Positions 16,991 through 24,225 of a DNA stretch of 38,223 bases are shown here, piece after piece. Each line of letters starts with the position of its first letter. The stretch's first letter is position 1. The notes under the pieces are model-generated. The model was not told the DNA's origin. It made no database searches and worked only from the letters and a program-made list of their open reading frames with translations. Both the position numbers and the translations under genes were made by a program. Source of the stretch: an uncultured Porphyromonadaceae bacterium (GTDB taxonomy: Bacteria; Bacteroidota; Bacteroidia; Bacteroidales; Muribaculaceae); assembly GCA_947175695.1 (NCBI GenBank), contig CAMWNT010000012.1, positions 1 through 38,223 of the forward strand, read 5' to 3'.

Positions 16991-17079
16991 CGATTAATCG
17001 AGATTAATCATGATTAAGCTTGATTAAGCTGACGCCTAAAACCTAAAAACCCAAAACCTAAGACCTAAAACCTAAAAAG
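16991..17079. repeat. GATTAATC palindromes and CCTAAAA repeats at a gene end
   Basis: CGATTAATCG (16991-17000) and TTAATCATGATTAA (17004-17017) are perfect palindromes, followed by an AAGCTTGATTAAGC tail. From 17034 comes a run of CCTAAAA-like units (CCTAAAA, CCTAAAAA, CCCAAAA, CCTAAGA, CCTAAAA, CCTAAAAA). The last unit supplies the TAG stop of the WYL gene. The same two-part layout recurs at the fabF stop. Confidence 0.7.
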
Positions 17080-17971
17080 AATACTGCCCTAACGCATCGC
17101 GGAGCGCTTCGACCACCATCACGCGCAGCTCGGGAGGATCCATCACCTTCACTGAGTCGCCAAACGACAGTATCTCATGCACAAGCTCGTAGTTGAGTTT
17201 CAGTTCATAGGTGAAGATCGAGTAGTCATCGTGGAGTTCTTCCTCCGTCTGTGTAGAATGGAGTGGCAGGGCGCGAAAATACTTCGCCTGCTGCGGCGTC
17301 ACGCGCAGCACAACCCGCTTCGTCGGCGCCTTCGATGTCGTCACTCCCAGGATATGGCCGAAATACTTCTCCGCCTTCTCATCCTTCGGCATCCGGAAGC
17401 GGATGTCGGTCACGGCCATACGACGTATGCGATCGAGCGAATATGTGCGGATATCGCCCCCCTTCTCCTTTTGGCCAAGCATATACCATCGCTGCTTATA
17501 GCGCTTTAGAAAATAGGGAGCAAACACGATGTCGCGCTCGGGGCGCGAATGCGAAAAACCGGCATAAGTGAAAATCAGTTTGCACTCCTTCTGCATCGCC
17601 AGCAACACTGTCGGCAGATACTCGCGCGCCGACGGCACATCCTCAACCTCCACGCGATCATCGCCTACAGGCGTCTCTGCCAATGCACCGTTGACGGCAT
17701 AACTGTCGAGCATCCAATTGGTCAGAGTCTTATTGCGGCTCAGACTCTTTGGGTCGATATAATATTCGCCACGGCGTGTGCAGAGAATGTCGATGTGAAA
17801 GTTCTGTTCAATCGATCGGCGATAATGATAGAATGTGCGCTCGGCGAGAGGCTTGCCGTCGGAAATGCTGCTTTTTTCCCAAAGACGGTTGAAATCCTCG
17901 CGCGAGAGCTTCTCATTGCGCATCAGTGTGTCGACAATCCATACGTAGCGACTAAATAAATCTCGTGTCAT
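17072..17971 (-). CDS. WYL-domain transcriptional regulator
   Basis: 299 residues. The N-terminal 90 residues form a DeoR/HTH-like DNA-binding region (LSREDFNRLWEKSS...ERTFYHYRRSIEQNFHIDI, then RGEYYIDP). Residues about 125-210 are the WYL domain: FTYAGFS, VFAPYFLKRYKQRWYMLGQKE, TYSLDRIRRM. The C-terminal domain (RVVLRVTPQQAKYFRALPLHSTQ...DSVKVMDPPELR) is the usual WCX extension. WYL proteins sense nucleic acids or nucleotides and control stress, defence or mobile genes. No defence gene is adjacent. A TAAATTTG promoter box ends four bases before the ATG, implying a leaderless or very short-leader mRNA. Confidence 0.93.
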   Translation of the reverse strand: MTRDLFSRYVWIVDTLMRNEKLSREDFNRLWEKSSISDGKPLAERTFYHYRRSIEQNFHIDILCTRRGEYYIDPKSLSRNKTLTNWMLDSYAVNGALAETPVGDDRVEVEDVPSAREYLPTVLLAMQKECKLIFTYAGFSHSRPERDIVFAPYFLKRYKQRWYMLGQKEKGGDIRTYSLDRIRRMAVTDIRFRMPKDEKAEKYFGHILGVTTSKAPTKRVVLRVTPQQAKYFRALPLHSTQTEEELHDDYSIFTYELKLNYELVHEILSFGDSVKVMDPPELRVMVVEALRDALGQYSF

Positions 17972-17975
17972 GGAG

Positions 17976-17983
17976 CAAATTTA
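17976..17983 (-). promoter_or_regulatory. Putative WYL-gene -7 box (TAAATTTG)
   Basis: Minus-strand TAAATTTGC fits TAnnTTTG and lies immediately before ATG 17971. The + strand nearby has TAAATTCG (17996-18003), a possible divergent box for the gene at 18106. Confidence 0.4.
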
Positions 17984-18105
17984 CAAAAAAAATCGTAAAT
18001 TCGCATATTGGTGAATTGCCTTCAGCATCACGCGTCGGCCGATAGGTCGATAGGCGCTGTCGGCCGATGTGCGAACCGCACCCAATATCTAACGTCAATT
18101 ACAAT

Positions 18106-19230
18106 ATGCGATCTTTATCCGAATCTACTGTCGGACGGCGCTCCGGGCTGCCGTCGGCGCTCCTGATATTGCTCATTGCCCTGCTGGCCACATCCTGCGT
18201 GAAGAATGAGTTCGCGCTGCAATTCAGGCTTGATGCGAATGTCAATACGACCTGTCGCATCGTCTATTACGGCAGCGACAGCCGCGGGGGGATACTCGTC
18301 GAGTCGGCCATCGCCATCGCCGCCGGCAAGGGGGATCTGACGGGAATCACGAAGAATCCCTGCATGGTGGCTCTTTATGCGGGGAAGAATGTGCTTCCTT
18401 CTTGCGTGATGTTTGCCGAAAGGGGGGATAAGCTTGAAATCAGCGGTTCCGGCTCGAATCCCCTCGACTGGACTGTAGAGGGAGGGAAGGTCAATGCCCG
18501 GCTCTCTGAATGGCGCCTCGCCAATCGGCAGTTGATAGACGACGCGCTTAAGGCGCGCAACGAGCATCAGGAGGCTACACGCCGAAAACTCAATGCGCGA
18601 ATCAGCGAATATGTGGAGAAAAATCCCGGCGCGGTCGAATCGCTGATGATTATGTCGGCCTGGTATGACTCCTCGATTGATCCTAAGGAATTCAAGGCTC
18701 TGACGGCCAAAATGCAAGAAAGCGGAGTGATGGATGAATATCCGTCGTTCCTGGTCAGGCAGGATCTGCTTTCGGGAGTGGCCGCTGTGGCAAGCGAAGG
18801 CGACGGTCTGACCGTGTCGGATATGGTGGTAAAGGGGCGGTTGACGAATATCGACACACTGCGTCTCAAGAGCGGCGACCGCCCCGGGCTGCTCTACATA
18901 TGGACCCGCAACGCCCCGGGGCGTAAAGGCGATATGGATTCGATCCGGACAATTCTCAAGCTTCGCGGCGATTCGGCGCGGATGACAGTGGCGGATCTCT
19001 GCCTCGAACCCGATTCCACGCTCTGGGTCTATGCGCTGCGCGGCGACACGCTCCGGCAGAGCGTGCGCGCGTGGATGCCGCGAGGGATAGCCGACCCGGC
19101 TCTGATGGAGTTGGGTGTGGCCGCCGTGCCGTGGTGGGTTGTGACCGACCGTAAAGGGCGTGTCGTCTATACCGGCGACGGCGCCGCGCAGGCCATGGAG
19201 AGTGTAAGAAAACTACTTGAAACGAAATAA
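18106..19230 (+). CDS. Lipoprotein, DUF4369-like plus thioredoxin fold without active Cys
   Basis: 374 residues from ATG 18106; the frame opens at 18067, but this Met precedes the signal more closely. The lipobox is LLATSC (Cys 31). Residues about 35-130 look like the DUF4369 domain common before thioredoxin-like proteins in Bacteroidetes. A helical middle follows, and a thioredoxin-like C-terminal domain: DRPGLLYIWTRNAPGRKGDMDSIRTIL, where the CxxC motif would be, and AVPWWVVTDRKGRVVYTGDG with the cis-Pro loop. No cysteine remains at the active site, so a thiol-disulfide role is unlikely. It is 15 bases upstream of comM, probably in one transcript. Confidence 0.85.
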   Translation: MRSLSESTVGRRSGLPSALLILLIALLATSCVKNEFALQFRLDANVNTTCRIVYYGSDSRGGILVESAIAIAAGKGDLTGITKNPCMVALYAGKNVLPSCVMFAERGDKLEISGSGSNPLDWTVEGGKVNARLSEWRLANRQLIDDALKARNEHQEATRRKLNARISEYVEKNPGAVESLMIMSAWYDSSIDPKEFKALTAKMQESGVMDEYPSFLVRQDLLSGVAAVASEGDGLTVSDMVVKGRLTNIDTLRLKSGDRPGLLYIWTRNAPGRKGDMDSIRTILKLRGDSARMTVADLCLEPDSTLWVYALRGDTLRQSVRAWMPRGIADPALMELGVAAVPWWVVTDRKGRVVYTGDGAAQAMESVRKLLETK

Positions 19231-19245
19231 AACAAAGAGATCGAC

Positions 19246-20790
19246 GTGCTGTCAAAAGTATATTCAGCGGCCATTCATGGAATTGAGGCCCGCCAGGTGA
19301 TAATAGAGACGAGTGTGGAGCGAGGCTGCGGTTTTTTGATCGTAGGCTTGCCCGACGCATCGGTCAAGGAGAGCCATCAACGCATACTGAGCGCGATGAA
19401 GCACAGCGGCGTGCAGCCTCCGCGCAAGAACGTTGTGATCAATCTCGCGCCGGCCGACGTCAAGAAAGAGGGGGCCGGATTCGACCTTCCGATGGCCGTC
19501 GGGCTGCTTGTGGCCGACGGCCAGTTGACCGTCGACAATCTCGGCGACTACATGATGCTTGGCGAGTTGTCGCTCGACGGCTCGGTGCTCCCCGTGGCCG
19601 GTGCGCTTCCGATGGCGATCAAGGCCCGCGAACTCGGATTTCGCCGACTGATTGTACCCGAAGACAATGTGACGGAGGCGGCCGTGGTCAACAAGGTCGA
19701 GGTGTTCGGAGTGCGCAATCTCCACGATGTCATAGAGATCCTGGCCGGCAGCTCCGATCTTCAGCCGACGCAGATCGACACGCGGGCGATCTTCGCCACA
19801 TCGGCCAACCACTTCGATTTCGACTTCTCAGAGGTCAAAGGGCAGGAGAGTGTCAAGAGAGCCTTTGAGGTGGCGTGTGCGGGTGGACATAACCTGCTGA
19901 TGATCGGTCCGCCGGGAGCGGGCAAATCGATGATGGCCAAGCGTCTCCCCTCGATATTGCCCCCGCTGAGCATGTCGGAGGCGCTTGAGACCACGAAGAT
20001 CCACTCCGTGGCCGGCAAATTGCATCGGGGTTCGATGCTGCTGACGCAACGCCCCTTCCGCACTCCGCACCACACGGTGTCGCCCGTCGCGCTGGTTGGT
20101 GGCGGCACATCGCCGATGCCCGGCGAGATCTCGCTTGCCCACAACGGGGTGCTCTTCCTCGATGAGCTGCCGGAATTTCCACGTCAGGTGCTTGAAGTGT
20201 TGCGTCAGCCGATCGAAGACCGGGTGATCACCGTCTCGCGCGCGAAATATAGCGTCGATTACCCGGCATCGTTCATGCTTGTGGCGTCGATGAATCCCTG
20301 TCCGTGCGGCTACTACGGTCATCCGAAGCGCAGTTGTGTATGCCAGCCGGGGCAAGTGAGCCGCTACAAGAACAAGATATCCGGTCCGCTTCTCGACCGC
20401 ATCGACATTCAGATCGAAATCCAGCCGGTGGAATTCGACGATCTTGCCTCGCGGGCACCGGCCGAAGCTTCGGAAGCGATCCGTGCGCGAGTGCTCGAAG
20501 CGCGCCGCATCCAGCAAGAGCGCTACAAAGACTGCCCCGGCATACACTGCAACGCACAGATGAATTCCCGACTGCTTCATCAATATGCATGGCCCGATGA
20601 AGAGGGGATGAAGCGCCTGAAAGAGAAAATGGAGAAACTGAGCATGTCGGCCCGCGCCTTCGACCGCATCCTGCGCGTGGCGCGCACGATCGCCGACCTT
20701 GCCGGCAGCGCCGACGTCAAAATGGTGCATCTTGCCGAAGCACTCAGCTATCGCAGCCTCGACCGCGAATCCTACGGCAATACATATTAA
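19246..20790 (+). CDS. comM: YifB/ComM-family Mg-chelatase-like AAA+ ATPase
   Basis: 514 residues beginning at a GTG codon; the resulting N-terminus MLSKVYSAAIHGIEA matches the family start, and no nearer ATG exists. The N-terminal lon-like ChlI domain has NLAPADVKKEGAGFDLPMA. The AAA+ core has Walker A GPPGAGKS (about residues 221-228), Walker B VLFLDELPEF, and SMNPCPCGYYGHPKRSCVC, a likely zinc-binding insert, then DRIDIQIE. The C-terminal helical domain follows. ComM is a hexameric helicase that extends branch migration of incoming DNA during natural transformation. In Bacteroidales its role is inferred. Confidence 0.94.
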   Translation: MLSKVYSAAIHGIEARQVIIETSVERGCGFLIVGLPDASVKESHQRILSAMKHSGVQPPRKNVVINLAPADVKKEGAGFDLPMAVGLLVADGQLTVDNLGDYMMLGELSLDGSVLPVAGALPMAIKARELGFRRLIVPEDNVTEAAVVNKVEVFGVRNLHDVIEILAGSSDLQPTQIDTRAIFATSANHFDFDFSEVKGQESVKRAFEVACAGGHNLLMIGPPGAGKSMMAKRLPSILPPLSMSEALETTKIHSVAGKLHRGSMLLTQRPFRTPHHTVSPVALVGGGTSPMPGEISLAHNGVLFLDELPEFPRQVLEVLRQPIEDRVITVSRAKYSVDYPASFMLVASMNPCPCGYYGHPKRSCVCQPGQVSRYKNKISGPLLDRIDIQIEIQPVEFDDLASRAPAEASEAIRARVLEARRIQQERYKDCPGIHCNAQMNSRLLHQYAWPDEEGMKRLKEKMEKLSMSARAFDRILRVARTIADLAGSADVKMVHLAEALSYRSLDRESYGNTY

Positions 20791-20836
20791 CCCACCCTCT
20801 CCCATCCAAATCCGCCTAAGCCCCCATCTAATTTCA

Positions 20837-20946
20837 CCTTACGACAAACCTCTTTCAGCGCGCAAGCCTTGCCTAAGAGGCTCGCAAGCTTTATCGGAGT
20901 CGGAGCCGCTGGAGAGCTTTCCGGCGCAGCAGGTTTGTCGGAGGTG
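20837..20946. repeat. Imperfect inverted repeat upstream of the HUH transposase
   Basis: CACCTTACGACAAACCT (from 20836) is matched in reverse by AGGTTTGTCGGAGGTG (20931-20946), 16 of 17 positions with one gap. The 80 bases between hold further short stems (GAGAGCTTTCC region). It is followed by about 90 bases of purine-rich sequence with repeated CTGAAA units up to the transposase start. It may be the left boundary of the mobile unit. Confidence 0.45.
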
Positions 20947-21037
20947 AAAAGAAGCTGGAAGAAACTGAAAAAGCTGAAAAGAAGCAGAGAAGAACTGAAA
21001 TGAATCTGGAGAAGGAGCAGAAAAAATCGAGAGCATA

Positions 21038-22000
21038 ATGAGCAAATCGGAGATCAAGCCTTTGAAAGAATCGGGAGAGCATTCCTATCATAGGAGAGCA
21101 ATCTCTCATAATTACTATGCTCCTTTCATTTATCATATCATTTTGAAAAAGGCAAGGAGTTGTGAAGATTTCGGTTCAATCGAAGGAAATGCAAGAATAG
21201 CTCCGGGGAGTCCTGGTTGTGCGAGAATAAAAGAATCAGAGTTGGGAAAAATCATAGCAAAGGCGCTCATTCATTTCCCATATCAATTCCACATCATAAA
21301 GCTTCACCAGTTCTGTGTAATGCCCGACCATGTCCATATATTGCTTCAAATCCGCTATCGCTCAGACAAGCATCTCGATTTCTATATTGACCGACTGAGA
21401 GAAAATATAGCAGCAGGATTCTCGATATTGAGCGAGAGGACTGTCAACGATGAAGAAATCTTTATTCCCGGTTATTGCGATAAGCCTCTTTATGATAACC
21501 GCAACCTTGACGGCTGGTATAAATATATCCGCGAAAATCCTCACCGGTTGGCTATGCGGAAACAATATCCCATGTTTTTCAGGCGTGTGCGCAATCTAAA
21601 ATTCGGAGATTATGAATGCCAGGCCTATGGCAATCTCTTCCTCTTACGCAATCCCGACAAGATAGCGGTGAAAATCAGCCGTAGTTTCTCTGCCGATGAG
21701 AGAGCCCGAAAACGCGACTCTTGGCTTTCCGCCGTCGCCCAAGGCACAATCCTTGTCTCACCGTTCATCTCTCCTGCGGAAAAAGAAATCCGCAGCGAAG
21801 CCGAATCCCTTAACGCCAAAATCATTCTCATAACCCACGAACCCTTTCCCGAGCGCTACAAACCCGCCGCCCATAATTTTGCCCTTTGTGAAGAAGGCCG
21901 GTTACTCATCATCTCAATGGCAATGCCAATAGCTACACCTCTCACGCGAGAAATCTGCATGCAGATGAATGCTCTCGCGGGCGAAATAGCGGCTTTGTGA
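21038..22000 (+). CDS. HUH (Y1) transposase, REP-associated type, with C-terminal extra domain
   Basis: 320 residues. Residues about 20-185 match the IS200/REP-associated transposase fold: YAPFIYHIILKK, then HQFCVMPDHVHILLQI containing the HUH metal motif, a helix with the likely nucleophile region FYIDRLRENI, and WYKYIRENPHRLAMRKQYP. Family members cut and rejoin single-stranded DNA at hairpins. Residues about 190-320 are not part of the minimal transposase; GTILVSPFISPAEKEIR, AKIILITHEPFPERYKP and LLIISMAMPIATPL suggest a Rossmann-like, perhaps DprA-like, domain. The gene looks more AT-rich than its neighbours, consistent with transfer. Repeats lie on both sides. Confidence 0.8.
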   Translation: MSKSEIKPLKESGEHSYHRRAISHNYYAPFIYHIILKKARSCEDFGSIEGNARIAPGSPGCARIKESELGKIIAKALIHFPYQFHIIKLHQFCVMPDHVHILLQIRYRSDKHLDFYIDRLRENIAAGFSILSERTVNDEEIFIPGYCDKPLYDNRNLDGWYKYIRENPHRLAMRKQYPMFFRRVRNLKFGDYECQAYGNLFLLRNPDKIAVKISRSFSADERARKRDSWLSAVAQGTILVSPFISPAEKEIRSEAESLNAKIILITHEPFPERYKPAAHNFALCEEGRLLIISMAMPIATPLTREICMQMNALAGEIAAL

Positions 22001-22058
22001 GGGCGTAGGCCTTAGGGATTAGAGGGGGAATAATTGAGGGTTTTTTGGGGGATAAAGC

Positions 22059-22222
22059 GTTAGGTGTTAGGTGTTAGGCTAATAAAGAGAAATCCCGATT
22101 AATCGTGACAAGTCATGATTAATCGGGATTATTCGTAATGGTGATTAGGATCTTTAAGGGCTTTAAGGGCTTTAAGATCCTTAAGGGCTTTAAAGGTCCT
22201 AAAACCTAAGCCCTAAAACCTA
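22059..22222. repeat. TTAGG-type units around a perfect 40-bp palindrome
   Basis: Between the HUH transposase and the fabF stop are: GTTAGGT three times (22059-22078); a 40-base palindrome (22091-22130) whose arms AATCCCGATTAATC and GATTAATCGGGATT are perfect, with an inner TGAC-AA-GTCA; a CTTTAAGGG-rich part with GGATCTT/AAGATCC (22148-22180); and CCTAAAA/CCTAAG units ending beside the fabF TAA. It shares GATTAATC and CCTAAAA parts, in the same order relative to the gene end, with 16991-17079. Confidence 0.75.
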
Positions 22223-23488
22223 TTAATCCTTGTATTTCTTGAGGATGACGCAAGCGTTGTGGCCGCCGAAGCCGAAGGTGTTCGACAGGACAGCGTTGAG
22301 CTCGCGCTTCTGAGCCTTGTTGAAAGTGAAGTTGAGATCGTAGTCAACTTCGGGATCGTTGTCGCCCTCGGTGTAGTTGATGGTGGGGGGCACGATGTTG
22401 TCGGTCAGAGCCTTCACGCTGATCAGAGCTTCGATCGCGCCGGCAGCGCCGAGGAGGTGGCCGGTCATCGACTTGGTCGAGCTGAGATTCATCTTATAGG
22501 CGTGGTCGCCGAACACCTGCTTGATAGCTTTGGCTTCGGAGATATCACCGACGGGAGTCGATGTGCCGTGAAGGTTGATATAATCGATGTCTTCGGGCTT
22601 CATGCCGGCGTCGCGAAGGGCGTTTTCCATCACGAGGCGGGCGCCGAGGCCCTCGGGGTGAGTTGCTGTGATGTGGTAAGCGTCAGCGCTGAGGCCTCCG
22701 CCGGCCACTTCGGCGTAGATATGAGCGCCGCGAGCTTTTGCGTGTTCAAGCTCTTCGAGCACGAGAGCGGCAGCACCTTCGCCGATGACGAAGCCGTCGC
22801 GCGAGCCGCTGAAGGGGCGGGAAGCGCCCTGGGGGTCATCGTTGCGGGTCGAGAGGGCTTTCATCGAATTGAAGCCGCCGACGCCTGCCGGGAAGATGGC
22901 AGCTTCGGCTCCGCCGGCCACAATGGCGTCGGCATGGCCGAGACGGATCAGATTGAACGCGTCGACGATAGCGTTGTTCGACGAAGCGCAAGCCGATACT
23001 GTGCCATAGTTCGGGCCATGGAAGCCATGGTCGATCGAGATATGTCCGGCTGCGATGTCGGCGATCATCTTAGGAATGAAGAAAGGATTGTATTTCGGAC
23101 CCTTTTCGGCATTCATAGCATAATATCCGGCTTCCTCTTCAAAAGTGTGGAGGCCACCGATACCGGCTGCGAACACCACTCCCACACGATTCTTGTCGAC
23201 ACCCTCTTCGGAGTCAAGTTTCGCATCGTCGATAGCTTCCTGAGCGGCCACAAGCGCATACTGCGCATAGAGGTCGAGCTGACGGAGCTTCTTGCGGTCG
23301 AAATGATTTTCGGGATGGAAATCCTTCACCTCGCACGCGAACTGCGTTTTGAAGAGCGAGGCGTCAAAGTGTGTGATGGGGCCGGCGCCGCTCTTTCCCT
23401 CTACGGCTGCTTTCCAAGTCTCCTCGACATTGTTGCCCAGGGGAGTAAGTGCACCGAGTCCGGTGACTACAACTCTTTTTAATTCCAT
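22223..23488 (-). CDS. fabF: 3-oxoacyl-ACP synthase II (KAS II)
   Basis: 421 residues, full length. Condenses malonyl-ACP with acyl-ACP in fatty acid elongation, cytosolic. It begins RVVVTGLGALTPLGNNVEETW. The active-site Cys is in TVSACASSNNAIVDAF, the two catalytic His in NLHGTSTPVGD and STKSMTGHLLGAAGA, with the conserved Lys in the second, and NTFGFGGHNACVILKK closes the fold. acpP lies upstream on the same strand, the usual acpP-fabF order. The common third partner rnc is not downstream; the stop codon instead borders the repeat block and the HUH transposase. Confidence 0.97.
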   Translation of the reverse strand: MELKRVVVTGLGALTPLGNNVEETWKAAVEGKSGAGPITHFDASLFKTQFACEVKDFHPENHFDRKKLRQLDLYAQYALVAAQEAIDDAKLDSEEGVDKNRVGVVFAAGIGGLHTFEEEAGYYAMNAEKGPKYNPFFIPKMIADIAAGHISIDHGFHGPNYGTVSACASSNNAIVDAFNLIRLGHADAIVAGGAEAAIFPAGVGGFNSMKALSTRNDDPQGASRPFSGSRDGFVIGEGAAALVLEELEHAKARGAHIYAEVAGGGLSADAYHITATHPEGLGARLVMENALRDAGMKPEDIDYINLHGTSTPVGDISEAKAIKQVFGDHAYKMNLSSTKSMTGHLLGAAGAIEALISVKALTDNIVPPTINYTEGDNDPEVDYDLNFTFNKAQKRELNAVLSNTFGFGGHNACVILKKYKD

Positions 23489-23821
23489 ATATCAGGTTGT
23501 GTTTATCTTTTCGTTTTCGGTTGGGCGGAGTCGTTGTTGCGTATCCCGGCCCGCAAAAAGCGAGGGCGCCGATGCCGCTGAGGCGTCGTGTCCTCACTCA
23601 AAAACTGCAGGGGGATAAAAATCGCAAAGAGCCGATTCCTCATAAGAGGCCCGACTCATTTGGATTCCTCCGACCCCGGAGGCCCGGGCCGGGGTCGCTC
23701 CCATGATGCGAGCAACCCCGGGCGCGCCTTAGTCGGTTTTATTTTGAGCTGTCAGGCTTATGCCGGGAGGGGGCTACGCTTGCGCGTCGCGCTCCGATAC
23801 GGGGCCTGATGTCACTCATTC
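23489..23821. other. GC-rich spacer between acpP and fabF
   Basis: 333 bases with no credible gene. It contains a perfect 8-bp hairpin GACCCCGG/CCGGGGTC (around 23674-23698) and other GC-rich stems. For an acpP-fabF transcript this is an unusually long spacer. It could hold an attenuator or an mRNA-processing site that sets the acpP to fabF ratio; nothing specific was recognised. Confidence 0.5.
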
Positions 23822-24058
23822 TTATCCCTGGTGGGATTCGATGTATGCGATAGCGTCGCCTACAGTAGTGATCTTCTCAGCGTCCTCGTCGGGGATAGTG
23901 ATGCCGAATGCTTTTTCGAACTCCATGATCAGCTCAACTGTGTCGAGCGAATCTGCGCCGAGATCTTTGCTGAACTCTGCTGTGGGTGTTACTTCTGCCT
24001 CATCTACTGTGAGCTTGTCAACGATGATGTCTTTTACTCTGCTTGCGATATCAGACAT
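23822..24058 (-). CDS. acpP: Acyl carrier protein
   Basis: 78 residues, acidic. The phosphopantetheine attachment serine is in the invariant [15 protein letters not shown]. The flanking [11 protein letters not shown] and the end [20 protein letters not shown] are typical of type II fatty acid synthesis carrier proteins. It carries growing acyl chains for FabF and other enzymes. It is the first gene before fabF on this strand. A TTACTTTG string about 50 bases upstream (24107-24114, minus strand) could be the -7 box. Confidence 0.97.
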   Translation of the reverse strand: MSDIASRVKDIIVDKLTVDEAEVTPTAEFSKDLGADSLDTVELIMEFEKAFGITIPDEDAEKITTVGDAIAYIESHQG

Positions 24059-24146
24059 AGTGCTAATTTGTTAGTTGTTAATATTCGTTGTTAGTGTTTC
24101 AGGGTGCAAAGTAAACTATAAATTTTCAATTATGGAAATTTTTCAG

Positions 24147-24178
24147 TAAAAAATGCACATATTTTTTGATTTCGTGCA
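24147..24178 (-). terminator. Weak intrinsic terminator after korB
   Basis: On the minus strand TGCAC (24178-24174) pairs with GTGCA (24158-24154) around an A-rich loop and runs into TTTTTT. The stem is only 5 bp, but the position, about 50 bases after the korB stop, fits. Confidence 0.4.
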
Positions 24179-24225
24179 GGTTACTACCCTTAAATTTAAC
24201 TTTTTGAGCCTCTTTTTATGTAGTC

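Larger units (their letters stand above)
16516..17071. other. Intergenic region with promoter, terminator and repeats
   Basis: 556 bases with no convincing protein gene. From low to high coordinates it holds the promoter box of the Na/Pi transporter gene (16573-16580), a minus-strand terminator (16656-16684), a structured stretch that may be a small RNA (to about 16905), and GATTAATC palindromes plus CCTAAAA repeats (16991-17079) that reach the stop codon of the WYL gene. Confidence 0.6.

Noticed and set aside
16991-17079. CRISPR array
   Set aside because: Units are 7-8 bases, contiguous and degenerate, with no spacers of constant length and no cas genes.
22259-23482. 407-residue open frame antisense to fabF
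   Set aside because: fabF is unmistakable on the other strand; long antisense frames arise from GC-rich third positions.
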